5,446 bases of DNA from Rhodoferax sp. UBA6134 (GTDB taxonomy: Bacteria; Pseudomonadota; Gammaproteobacteria; Burkholderiales; Burkholderiaceae_C). Made by a program: the position numbers and the translations under genes. How positions within the stretch are numbered: the stretch's first letter is position 1; each line of letters starts with the position of its first letter. The stretch lies in assembly GCA_002422455.1 (NCBI GenBank), contig DIVK01000118.1:11689-17134 (forward strand), read 5' to 3'. Shown in pieces: positions 1 to 5,400 of this stretch. Under the pieces are notes generated by a model. That model ran no database searches, was not told where the DNA came from, and saw only the letters and a list, made by a program, of their open reading frames with translations.

Positions 1-52
1 CTCATATGGTTGTCTAGATAAGTAGATTTATCACAGAGCTTAATGAGCGAAT

Positions 53-70
53 GTGTCACTTTCGTGACGC
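53..70 (-). other. Small hairpin with GAAA loop in the nuclease 3' region
   Basis: Read on the minus strand, this is GCGTCAC-GAAA-GTGACAC: a 5-bp perfect GTCAC/GTGAC stem (plus-strand 55-59 and 64-68), extended by a G-T wobble and a G-C pair, closed by a GNRA-type tetraloop. There is no T-tract after it, so it is unlikely to be an intrinsic terminator. It could protect a transcript 3' end or could be chance. Confidence 0.3.
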
Positions 71-100
71 AATGCCGGGCGATGTGCCAAAGCCAGCCGC

Positions 101-123
101 AAAACCAGCGCTGACTTTCAGCG
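101..123 (-). terminator. Possible weak Rho-independent terminator for the nuclease gene
   Basis: On the minus strand a 6-bp stem CGCTGA/TCAGCG with loop AAG (123 down to 109) is followed by CTGG and then TTTT (104-101). It lies about 60 bases past the nuclease stop codon, in the right orientation. The stem is short, the T-run has only four bases and is offset by four, so this is tentative. An alternative fold pairs AGCCGC (95-100) with GCGGCT (121-126). Confidence 0.35.
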
Positions 124-184
124 GCTCGTTTGGCGTGAGGTTAACGGGCCGCTTGCGGCGCGTGCGCCCGATACCGGAAGGGCG

Positions 185-988
185 TCAAAGTTTGAAGTCG
201 TACGCAACCGTGATGGGCGCGTGGTCGGAGAACTTCTCCCCTTTGAAGATGTCAACGCTTCTTGCACCTGCAGCCAGCGCCGGTGTGGCCAGGTGGTAGT
301 CCAGCCGCCAGCCCACGTTCTTGGCATAGGCCTGGCCGCGGTTGCTCCACCAGGTATAGGCTTCGTCGGTGGCCGTGGGCTGCAGTTGCCGGTAGACATC
401 CACCATGCCGGCTTCGCTCAGCAAGCGCGTCATCCAGGCTCGCTCCTCGGGCAAAAAGCCGGAGTTCTTGCGGTTGCCCTTCCAGTTTTTCAAGTCGATT
501 TCCTGGTGTGCGATGTTGACGTCGCCGCACAAAATGAACTCGCGTTGCGCCTTGAGCTGTGCCAGGTGCGGGTAGATCTCGTTGAGAAAACGGAACTTGG
601 CCTGCTGGCGCTCCTCGCCCGAGGAGCCGCTGGGAAAGTAGCAGCTGACGAGCGAGCGTTTGGCCGCGAGCGTATCAAAGCGCAGCTCCACATAGCGGCC
701 CTCGGCGTCGAATTCGGGCGAGCCGTAGCCCGCCAGAACGTCACTGGGCTCGTGCCGAGTGTAGATGCCCACGCCGGAATAGCCCTTTTTCTCGGCAAAA
801 TGGAAATGACCTTGCAGGCCGGCGATCTGTTCGAAGCGGCCGGCCACGTCGGCCGCTTGGGCCTTGACCTCTTGCACGCAAATACAATCGGGGACAGTCT
901 GCTCAAGCCAGGCTGGCAGCCCCTTGCTGGTGGCCGAACGGATGCCGTTGAGATTGAGGCTGCTTAATTTGAACAAGGAATTTCCCAT
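185..988 (-). CDS. xth: Exodeoxyribonuclease III family AP endonuclease
   Basis: Cytoplasmic, Mg2+-dependent DNA repair nuclease of the exonuclease/endonuclease/phosphatase fold. The family cleaves 5' to abasic sites and removes 3' blocking groups in base excision repair. From the ATG at 988 the protein has 267 residues, normal for the family. Family motifs appear in order: LNLNGIR (11-17), VQE with the metal-binding E40, YFPSG (117-121) with the family tyrosine, GDVNIAH (155-161) with D156 and N158, GWRLDYH (226-232) with D230, and SDHAPI (254-259) with the D/H pair. All catalytic positions appear intact. The start is uncertain: relatives that I recall begin M-F-K-L, which aligns the initiator with the TTG at 976 (giving 263 residues), and no good Shine-Dalgarno precedes the ATG at 988. 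The frame is open further upstream, but that stretch is antisense to pyrE. The gene is divergent from pyrE with overlapping start codons. Whether it degrades DNA like E. coli XthA or is mainly an AP endonuclease cannot be told from this. Confidence 0.95.
   Translation of the reverse strand: MGNSLFKLSSLNLNGIRSATSKGLPAWLEQTVPDCICVQEVKAQAADVAGRFEQIAGLQGHFHFAEKKGYSGVGIYTRHEPSDVLAGYGSPEFDAEGRYVELRFDTLAAKRSLVSCYFPSGSSGEERQQAKFRFLNEIYPHLAQLKAQREFILCGDVNIAHQEIDLKNWKGNRKNSGFLPEERAWMTRLLSEAGMVDVYRQLQPTATDEAYTWWSNRGQAYAKNVGWRLDYHLATPALAAGARSVDIFKGEKFSDHAPITVAYDFKL
975..980 (+). promoter_or_regulatory. Shine-Dalgarno sequence of pyrE
   Basis: AAGGAA sits six bases before the ATG at 987. It supports that start over the in-frame ATG at 1008 and over the long upstream extension of the frame. 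This ribosome-binding site lies inside the 5' codons of the divergent nuclease gene, so both functions share the same bases. Confidence 0.75.
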
Positions 989-989
989 G
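986..989. other. Overlapping divergent start codons (CATG)
   Basis: The palindrome CATG provides the pyrE ATG on the plus strand (987-989) and the nuclease ATG on the minus strand (988-986). If both starts are used, there is no intergenic space, and each gene's leader and promoter must lie inside the other's coding sequence. If the nuclease starts at the TTG at 976 instead, the two starts are still only about 10 bases apart. I could not find convincing -10/-35 boxes for either direction. Confidence 0.6.
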
Positions 990-1700
990 TCGGATGGTGT
1001 GAAGGCGATGTCCGGGCAAGACCGGCTGGCCCAGGATTTCGTGCAGTTCGCGGTGGATTGTGGTGTGCTGCGTTTCGGTGAATTCAAAACCAAGGCCGGC
1101 CGCATCAGCCCCTATTTTTTCAATGCCGGACTGTTCGACGATGGTGCCAAGCTGGGGCGGCTGGCCGAATTCTATGCCCAGCGCATCATCGAGAGCGGCA
1201 TCGAATTCGACATGATCTTCGGTCCGGCCTACAAGGGCATCCCCCTCGGGGCCGCGCTGGCGGTGGAACTGGCGCGGCGCGGGCGCAACGTGCCTTTTGC
1301 CTACAACCGCAAGGAAGCCAAGGACCACGGCGAGGGCGGCGCCCTGGTGGGTGCGTCGCTCAAGGGCCGGGTGCTGATCGTGGACGACGTGATGTCGGCC
1401 GGCACGGCCGTGCGCGAATCCATTGCCATCATCCAGGCCGCCGGGGCCACGGCGCACGCGGTTGTGATCGCGCTGGACCGGCAGGAGATGGCGACCGAAA
1501 AACAGGCCGACGGCAGCACGGTTGACGCGTCTTACAGCGCCGTTCAGTACGTGCAAAAGCAGCTCGGACTGCAGGTGTGCGCGATTGCGAAGCTCGCCGA
1601 CCTGATGCTGTATCTGGAAAAACACAACGGTGCTGGGCTGGCCGCCGACCATCAGCGCGTGCTGGCTTACCGCCAGCGCTATGGCGTGGACGAAGGCTGA
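987..1700 (+). CDS. pyrE: Orotate phosphoribosyltransferase
   Basis: Cytoplasmic enzyme of de novo pyrimidine synthesis that converts orotate and PRPP into orotidine 5'-monophosphate plus pyrophosphate; the family works as a dimer. The protein has 237 residues, somewhat longer than E. coli PyrE (about 213). The N-terminal substrate region reads FKTKAGRISPYFFNAGLF (33-50). The mobile catalytic loop is YNRKEAKDHGEGG (106-118), with the conserved R/K/K/H residues. The PRPP-binding motif is VLIVDDVMSAGTA (129-141). The C-terminal extension (about 212-237, rich in H/R/Y) is not needed for the fold as far as I know. The start at 987 is chosen because of AAGGAA six bases upstream. The gene is divergent from the nuclease and convergent with gatB, so it is probably transcribed alone. 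No attenuator-like leader is visible, since the upstream DNA is coding on the other strand. Confidence 0.97.
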   Translation: MSDGVKAMSGQDRLAQDFVQFAVDCGVLRFGEFKTKAGRISPYFFNAGLFDDGAKLGRLAEFYAQRIIESGIEFDMIFGPAYKGIPLGAALAVELARRGRNVPFAYNRKEAKDHGEGGALVGASLKGRVLIVDDVMSAGTAVRESIAIIQAAGATAHAVVIALDRQEMATEKQADGSTVDASYSAVQYVQKQLGLQVCAIAKLADLMLYLEKHNGAGLAADHQRVLAYRQRYGVDEG

Positions 1701-1711
1701 GCCGCTCAGCC
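1695..1711. terminator. Perfect stem-loop containing both stop codons of pyrE and gatB
   Basis: GGCTGAG (1695-1701), loop CCG, CTCAGCC (1705-1711): a perfect 7-bp GC-rich stem. The pyrE TGA (1698-1700) lies in one arm and the gatB TGA (complement of 1706-1708) in the other. Being symmetric, it could act on both convergent transcripts. Neither side has a real T-tract (plus side continues CGAGTTTGG), so a classic intrinsic terminator is uncertain; a 3'-end protecting or bidirectional pausing structure is an alternative. Confidence 0.5.
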
Positions 1712-3178
1712 GAGTTTGGCGCGCAGCAGCTCGTTGACTTGGCTCGGATTGGCCTTGCCCTGGCTGGCCTTCATGATCTGACCGACCAGGGCATTGAGCG
1801 CCTTGCTGTTGCCGGCCTTGTATTGCTCGATGTTTTTCGGGTTGGCGGCCAGCACGGCGTCGACGATAGTTTCCAGCGCGCCGGCGTCGTTCATCTGCTT
1901 GAGGCCACGTTCTTGGATGATCTGATCAAGAAAGGTAGCCAAGTCGGCAATGTCTTTGTGTAGGCGAAGGCACAGTTCTTGGAAGGCCGTTTTGGCCCCG
2001 TTGCCGTTGATTTCACCCCCCGCGATTTTCTTGATGATCTCCCCTACGGCAATCGGATTCGGGACTTCGACGTCATCTATTACGAGGTCGTTCTTGTTGA
2101 TAAACGCTGATACTTCTCCAAGAACCCAATTTGCTGCGAGTTTCGGCAAGCCGCAAGTTGCGAAAACTGATTCGAAGTAACGTGCGAGTGCCTTGCTTTG
2201 TGTCAGTCCGTTCGCGTCGTACTCCGAGAGGCCGTAGTCGGCGACGAAACGCGCCGCCATTACGCGCGGCAGCTCGGTCATCTCCGAGCGCACCCGCTCG
2301 ATCCATTCCGGTGCAATCACCAGCGGCGGCAGATCCGGGTCGGGGAAATAGCGGTAGTCGGCCGCGTCTTCCTTGCTGCGCATGGCGCGCGTCTCGCCGG
2401 TGTCCGGGTTGAACAGCACGGTGGCCTGCTGGATGGCGTGGCCGTCTTCGATCTGCTCGATCTGCCAGCGCACTTCAAAGTCGATGGCCTGCTGCATGAA
2501 CTTGAAGCTGTTCAGGTTCTTGATCTCGCGCCGGGTGCCCAGCGGCTGGCCGGGCTTCCTCACCGAGACGTTGGCGTCGCAGCGGAAGCTGCCTTCCTGC
2601 ATGTTGCCATCGCAAATGCCGATCCAGGTCACGATCTTGTGCAATTCCTTGGCATAGGCCACGGCCTCCTCGCCGGAGCGCATGTCGGGCTCGGTCACGA
2701 TCTCCAGCAGCGGCGTGCCGGCGCGATTGAGGTCGATGCCGGTCTGGCCGATGAAATCCTCGTGCAGCGACTTGCCGGCATCTTCTTCGAGGTGGGCGCG
2801 CACCAGGCGCACGGTCTTCTTCTCGTCGCCGAGGAAGAAACTCACCTCGCCCCCCTGCACGACCGGGATCTCGAACTGGCTGATCTGGTAGCCCTTGGGC
2901 AGGTCGGGGTAGAAATAATTCTTGCGGGCGAAGATGCTGCGCGGTGCGATGTGCGAGCCGATCGCCAGGCCGAACTGGATGGCGCGCTCCACGGCGCCCT
3001 TGTTCATCACCGGCAGCGTGCCCGGAAGGGCCAGGTCGACGGCGCAGGCCTGGGTGTTGGGTTCGGCGCCGAAGGCCGTGGCAGCACGGCTGAAGATCTT
3101 GCTCTGGGTGGAGAGCTGGGCATGCGTCTCGAAGCCGATCACGACCTCGTAGCCCTGGACGAGTTTGGGTGCGCTCAT
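1706..3178 (-). CDS. gatB: Aspartyl/glutamyl-tRNA amidotransferase subunit B
   Basis: Subunit B of the GatCAB amidotransferase, which turns misacylated Glu-tRNA(Gln) and/or Asp-tRNA(Asn) into Gln-/Asn-tRNA. GatB binds the tRNA and holds the kinase site that activates the side chain with ATP; ammonia comes from GatA. The protein has 490 residues, full length. It opens with YEVVIGFETHAQL (10-22), then ARKNYFYPDLPKGYQISQ (84-101), the GatB family signature IDLNRAGTPLLEI (148-160), and RSKEDAADYRYFPDPDLPPL (267-286). A helical GatB/YqeY tail (about 345-489) ends in NPSQVNELLRAKLG. The start overlaps the stop of the upstream parA-like gene by 4 bp (ATGA), and no purine-rich Shine-Dalgarno precedes it, so translational coupling is likely. 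Two oddities: gatA is not directly upstream, and residues about 322-420 are encoded by a low-GC patch with different codon use. Confidence 0.97.
   Translation of the reverse strand: MSAPKLVQGYEVVIGFETHAQLSTQSKIFSRAATAFGAEPNTQACAVDLALPGTLPVMNKGAVERAIQFGLAIGSHIAPRSIFARKNYFYPDLPKGYQISQFEIPVVQGGEVSFFLGDEKKTVRLVRAHLEEDAGKSLHEDFIGQTGIDLNRAGTPLLEIVTEPDMRSGEEAVAYAKELHKIVTWIGICDGNMQEGSFRCDANVSVRKPGQPLGTRREIKNLNSFKFMQQAIDFEVRWQIEQIEDGHAIQQATVLFNPDTGETRAMRSKEDAADYRYFPDPDLPPLVIAPEWIERVRSEMTELPRVMAARFVADYGLSEYDANGLTQSKALARYFESVFATCGLPKLAANWVLGEVSAFINKNDLVIDDVEVPNPIAVGEIIKKIAGGEINGNGAKTAFQELCLRLHKDIADLATFLDQIIQERGLKQMNDAGALETIVDAVLAANPKNIEQYKAGNSKALNALVGQIMKASQGKANPSQVNELLRAKLG
1920..2215 (-). other. Low-GC mosaic patch inside gatB
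   Basis: Hand counts per 60 bases from 1921 to 2220 give roughly 47, 55, 52, 48 and 52% GC. The two blocks from 2221 to 2340 give about 67% each, and blocks from 1741 to 1920 give about 58-63%. The patch covers GatB residues about 322-420. It uses GCA, GTA, TCA, ACA, GGA, CTT, CTA and ATA codons that are scarce in the rest of the gene. The reading frame is intact. The likely cause is homologous replacement by a divergent gatB allele. The borders are approximate to a few tens of bases. Confidence 0.65.
3172..3178 (-). repeat. 7-bp direct repeat ATGAGCG at the cassette's gatB border
   Basis: The first seven bases of gatB, ATGAGCG, are identical to the first seven bases of the AlbA_2 gene at 5393-5399. 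The two copies bracket the two-gene cassette. Because both are Met-Ser starts, part of this identity could be coincidence. Confidence 0.45.
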
Positions 3179-4188
3179 GGGTGCGACAGTAACGACGATA
3201 AATTTGCTTTTGCGAGAATGTTAATGGCCAGCGCCTTGAAGTCTTTGTAGGCTTGTCCCACGGTGGTTAATTGAGAGCCGCTGACGCCGTCCGCTGTCTT
3301 TAACGTAAAAATGGGTTTGCGAGCTTCTTGGCCAATGGGAACGATGCTTTTGTAGTGGCGCAACAAGGCCAAGGCATACGGATCTTCCTCAATGGTGGGC
3401 GCTGTCTGTTCGGGCGTTTCCAGGATATAGCGCCGGTAATCGGCAGGAATGCGTTCGACCCATTTTTTATAAGCCTGCACCGGACGATACAGCCGCTCCT
3501 GATGCTGCATGGCGACGTAACCTAGTACATGCATTTCACCTTGAGGCAATGTGTAATCTGAAAAAGCCTTTTTTTGTTTGACGCTCCAGGATTGGTGCCA
3601 TTCTTTAAGGGCTGGGCCAAGGTTTTGCAGACCCTTGAGGGAAAACAGGTCGGCGGCCAGTGGGACGATAACGTGGTCCGTTCCCAAAAGCACGGACCGG
3701 TTGATGGCGCCGAGATTGGGACCAATGTCAAAAATAATGACTTGGGCTTGACAGGCTTGTGCTGCTTGTTGAGCGCAACGCCAAAACGCAGTCAGGATGT
3801 CGAAGGCCTTGCTGTAAGTGTCAGTATTTTCGTCGTTGGCTTTGCTCCAGTGCTCGGACAAATGGTCCTCAAATGAGGATAGCCCCAAGTCGCCTGCAAT
3901 CAAATGCAAATTGGCGTTGATGGTTTGAACTTCAACGGGTTGAAAGTCACCTTTGCGAATCATGGGTTGCACTGCCCGGTAAATGGTTCGAGCGGATTCC
4001 GTGTCGTCCCACAGGGTTTCAAGAGCTTTGTCGTCCATGAAGGCCGCTGTCAGGTTGGCTTGCGGATCGCAGTCCACCGCTAGCGTGCTCACGCCGAGTT
4101 CTGCGAACATGTGTGCGACGTGATAGACCAAGGTGGTTTTGCCCACTCCGCCCTTGTTGTTGAAAAAGGTGAAGACGGGTTTGTTCAT
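3175..4188 (-). CDS. ParA/MinD-family P-loop ATPase without ParB
   Basis: Cytoplasmic Walker-type ATPase of 337 residues. The deviant Walker A motif KGGVGKTT (12-19) carries the signature lysine K12. Switch I is DCDPQANLT (39-47), and the Walker B/switch II segment is IIFDIGPNLG (151-160), where many ParA proteins have a D-x-P-P segment. The adenine-side region VIVPLAADLFSLKGL (173-187) also fits ParA. A C-terminal stretch after about 200 includes IGQEARKPIFTLKTADG (285-301), which I recall from solitary ParA-like proteins but cannot assign a function. Family members bind ATP, dimerise and move or place DNA or protein cargo. No ParB gene or parS-like site is visible. The start at 4188 is chosen for the Shine-Dalgarno AGAGGT and a 4-bp ATGA overlap with the upstream gene; the open extension to 4446 lies within that gene. 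The stop overlaps gatB by 4 bp. Sampled GC is low (about 42-47% in places), suggesting horizontal origin. It is probably a partner of the AlbA_2 protein rather than a chromosome partitioning factor. Confidence 0.9.
   Translation of the reverse strand: MNKPVFTFFNNKGGVGKTTLVYHVAHMFAELGVSTLAVDCDPQANLTAAFMDDKALETLWDDTESARTIYRAVQPMIRKGDFQPVEVQTINANLHLIAGDLGLSSFEDHLSEHWSKANDENTDTYSKAFDILTAFWRCAQQAAQACQAQVIIFDIGPNLGAINRSVLLGTDHVIVPLAADLFSLKGLQNLGPALKEWHQSWSVKQKKAFSDYTLPQGEMHVLGYVAMQHQERLYRPVQAYKKWVERIPADYRRYILETPEQTAPTIEEDPYALALLRHYKSIVPIGQEARKPIFTLKTADGVSGSQLTTVGQAYKDFKALAINILAKANLSSLLSHP
3568..3587 (-). other. dnaX-type slippery heptamer with upstream GGAG inside parA-like gene
   Basis: Seven consecutive A bases (3575-3569 on the minus strand) followed by G form the heptamer A-AAA-AAG in the ribosome's frame (codons Q205, K206, K207). 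This is the same heptamer used for -1 frameshifting in E. coli dnaX. A GGAG element (3587-3584) sits nine bases upstream. A -1 shift would end after about 15 more codons at the TAG at 3524-3522, giving a protein of about 220 residues. I see no strong downstream stem-loop, so programmed shifting is only a possibility. Confidence 0.25.
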
Positions 4189-5399
4189 GATGACCTCTGA
4201 CGCATGGTGAACGTAACGAAACCAGGGCCGCACTGGTGTTCCAGCGGGGGGTTGCCATTGTTCAGGAGGGCTTGCCGGGCGTTGGCGATGCCTGCGCCAA
4301 ACCGCTGAACATAACCGAGATCGCGTAAAGCCGCAGCCAAGTTTGGATTGCGATAGTCGGTCATGTGCGGTTGTCCAAAATTTTGCTCCGTAACCATGCC
4401 GTAAGGTCCGCCGGGGCTGGTGATTTCCAGCCGATCCTGATACCAATAAATCCGGATCGGGCTGTGCGTCCCCAAATAGGCGCGGTGCATGACCGCGTTG
4501 CGGAACAGCTGCTCGAAGGCGACTTTCGGGTAATACGGTGCGCGCTGCTCCGTTGCCTGACTGATGAAGTCAACGGGTGTCTGGTTGTGCGCCGCGAACT
4601 TGGCCTCGGTCTGTCTGATGAGGTCCGCCACATGGCCATGAATTTGCGCCTCATCCAGCACCGGGCTATCCAAATCCGTGCCCGCAACGCGCAAAAACTG
4701 AACATACGCTCCCGGCACATTGTCAGCGGGCGACAAGCCCAGACACAACAAGCCGAGCACGGTAGGGTGCGGATCAGTGACGCTGCCGATCATTTTGCTG
4801 CTGGCCAATTGCTCCTCGATGGTTCGGCCATTCGCTTCGAGTACATCCCTGGCAATCGCTTGGGGCAAATAGGATGCTTTGAAATAGGCCAAGTCCAGGT
4901 CTTCGATCCGGCAATGCGCCAATACTTGGCAATCGTCAGGCTGGTCAAACGCGCGCCGTTTTTCGTTCAGTCGTCGCTCGTCTTCCAAGCTGGCCAATTG
5001 CGTCGCATTTCCTGGTCGAACCCAGATCCGGCCTTCGTATTTGACGGGGGGCGAGATGGCGGGATTCACTTCGATCAGCAGAATCGTCTGGCCCTGATAC
5101 TCAAACCGACGGGTGCTGAAACTAGGCAAGGGCGTAATCTTTCCCTCGCCGCGGATGTTTTGTATTTGAAGTTCCAGCTCGTCCGTGATCGCCAGGCCAG
5201 TTGGGCGACCATTCTTGTCTATACCGAGCGCCAGATAGCCCAGCGCTCTCGTGTTGGCGATATCGTTGGCGAACGCGCAGATGGTGCGACAAATTTTCTC
5301 CTTGTTGTCTTTGCTGGACAAGTCGCTTTTCCACTCGCAACGCAGTGACTCTCCCGCTTGAATCAGCGTTGTCAAAGACGAAAAGGCTGCATCGCTCAT
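4185..5399 (-). CDS. AlbA_2/Schlafen-like putative DNA- or RNA-binding protein with GHKL-type ATPase C-terminus
   Basis: A 404-residue soluble protein that I place in the family usually annotated as putative DNA-binding or ATP-dependent helicase-like (AlbA_2 plus HATPase). The N-terminal AlbA_2 (Schlafen AAA_4-like) domain spans about 13-135 and includes ESLRCEWKSDL (17-27), ICAFANDIAN (40-49) and GYLALGIDKNGRPTGL (54-69). A linker follows (about 140-290, R/E-rich at 141-149). The C-terminal GHKL-like ATPase region has an N-box-like AFEQLFRNAVMHRAY (294-308), a G1-like RLEITSPGGPYG (323-334), and RNPNLAAALRDLGYVQRFGAGI (350-371). No helicase motifs are present despite how relatives are often named. 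The start at 5399 is supported by AAGGA seven bases upstream, within the end of gatA. The stop overlaps the parA-like gene by 4 bp, so the two are probably made together. Related proteins occur as predicted regulators and in accessory or defence loci; the substrate and cellular role here are unknown. Confidence 0.85.
   Translation of the reverse strand: MSDAAFSSLTTLIQAGESLRCEWKSDLSSKDNKEKICRTICAFANDIANTRALGYLALGIDKNGRPTGLAITDELELQIQNIRGEGKITPLPSFSTRRFEYQGQTILLIEVNPAISPPVKYEGRIWVRPGNATQLASLEDERRLNEKRRAFDQPDDCQVLAHCRIEDLDLAYFKASYLPQAIARDVLEANGRTIEEQLASSKMIGSVTDPHPTVLGLLCLGLSPADNVPGAYVQFLRVAGTDLDSPVLDEAQIHGHVADLIRQTEAKFAAHNQTPVDFISQATEQRAPYYPKVAFEQLFRNAVMHRAYLGTHSPIRIYWYQDRLEITSPGGPYGMVTEQNFGQPHMTDYRNPNLAAALRDLGYVQRFGAGIANARQALLNNGNPPLEHQCGPGFVTFTMRQRSS
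4191..4198 (-). promoter_or_regulatory. Shine-Dalgarno sequence of the parA-like gene
   Basis: AGAGGT (4198-4193) lies four bases before TC-ATC... and five in total before the ATG at 4188, inside the last codons of the AlbA_2 gene. Together with the ATGA stop/start overlap it fixes the start and predicts coupled translation. Confidence 0.65.
5393..5399 (-). repeat. 7-bp direct repeat ATGAGCG at the cassette's gatA border
   Basis: Matches the first seven bases of gatB (3172-3178). Deleting one copy and everything between would join the gatA end to the gatB start without any scar. Confidence 0.45.
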
Positions 5400-5400
5400 A

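Larger units (their letters stand above)
1..184. other. Non-coding region downstream of the nuclease gene
   Basis: I find no convincing gene here. The only open frame of any length runs into the antisense of the nuclease gene and looks like a shadow. The first 50 bases are AT-rich and include a short inverted repeat GATAA/TTATC (17-21 and 28-32). The rest is GC-rich and contains a GTCAC/GTGAC hairpin (53-70), a CGCTGA/TCAGCG hairpin (109-123), and a GC-rich potential structure around 145-170 (GCCGC-TT-GCGGC nested in CGGGC/GCCCG). The region most likely serves as the 3' untranslated part of the minus-strand nuclease transcript. What lies further left is outside the window. Confidence 0.5.
3179..5399 (-). 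mobile_element. Two-gene AlbA_2-ParA accessory cassette inserted between gatA and gatB
   Basis: This segment holds only the AlbA_2/GHKL gene and the parA-like gene, and sits where gatA and gatB are normally adjacent. It begins one base after the gatA stop and ends in a 4-bp overlap with gatB, with ATGAGCG at both borders. Composition is more AT-rich than gatB and pyrE, most clearly in parA. I see no integrase, transposase or terminal inverted repeats, so it is not a self-mobile element; the mode of arrival is unknown. The type is the closest label available. Confidence 0.5.

Noticed and set aside
17..32. Short inverted repeat GATAA/TTATC in the AT-rich left end
   Set aside because: Five-base arms in AT-rich DNA are expected by chance, and no integrase or recombination site core is evident.
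221..967. Plus-strand open frame opposite the nuclease gene
   Set aside because: The minus-strand ExoIII motifs are unmistakable and in order; the opposite frame has no recognisable features.
948..969. Possible pyrE promoter boxes TTGAGA and TTAATT
   Set aside because: Spacing is only about 10 bases, far below the usual 16-18, so I do not call a promoter.
989..1105. N-terminal extension of the nuclease frame
   Set aside because: These 39 codons are antisense to pyrE and precede the usual family N-terminus (F-K-L-x-S-L-N-L-N).
903..1652. Minus-strand open frame opposite pyrE
   Set aside because: Antisense shadow of PyrE, whose PRPP motif and catalytic loop are intact.
2198..3250. Long plus-strand open frame (350 codons) opposite gatB
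   Set aside because: It is the antisense shadow of a clear full-length GatB with intact family signatures; its translation resembles no family and its length follows from high GC.
4189..4446. N-terminal extension of the parA-like frame by 86 codons
   Set aside because: It lies wholly inside the AlbA_2 gene and is arginine/proline-rich without family similarity, while the Walker A motif sits properly near the N-terminus from the start at 4188.
4365..5348. Plus-strand open frame (327 codons) opposite the AlbA_2 gene
   Set aside because: Antisense shadow; the minus-strand frame has recognisable domains, a Shine-Dalgarno and tight coupling to its neighbours.
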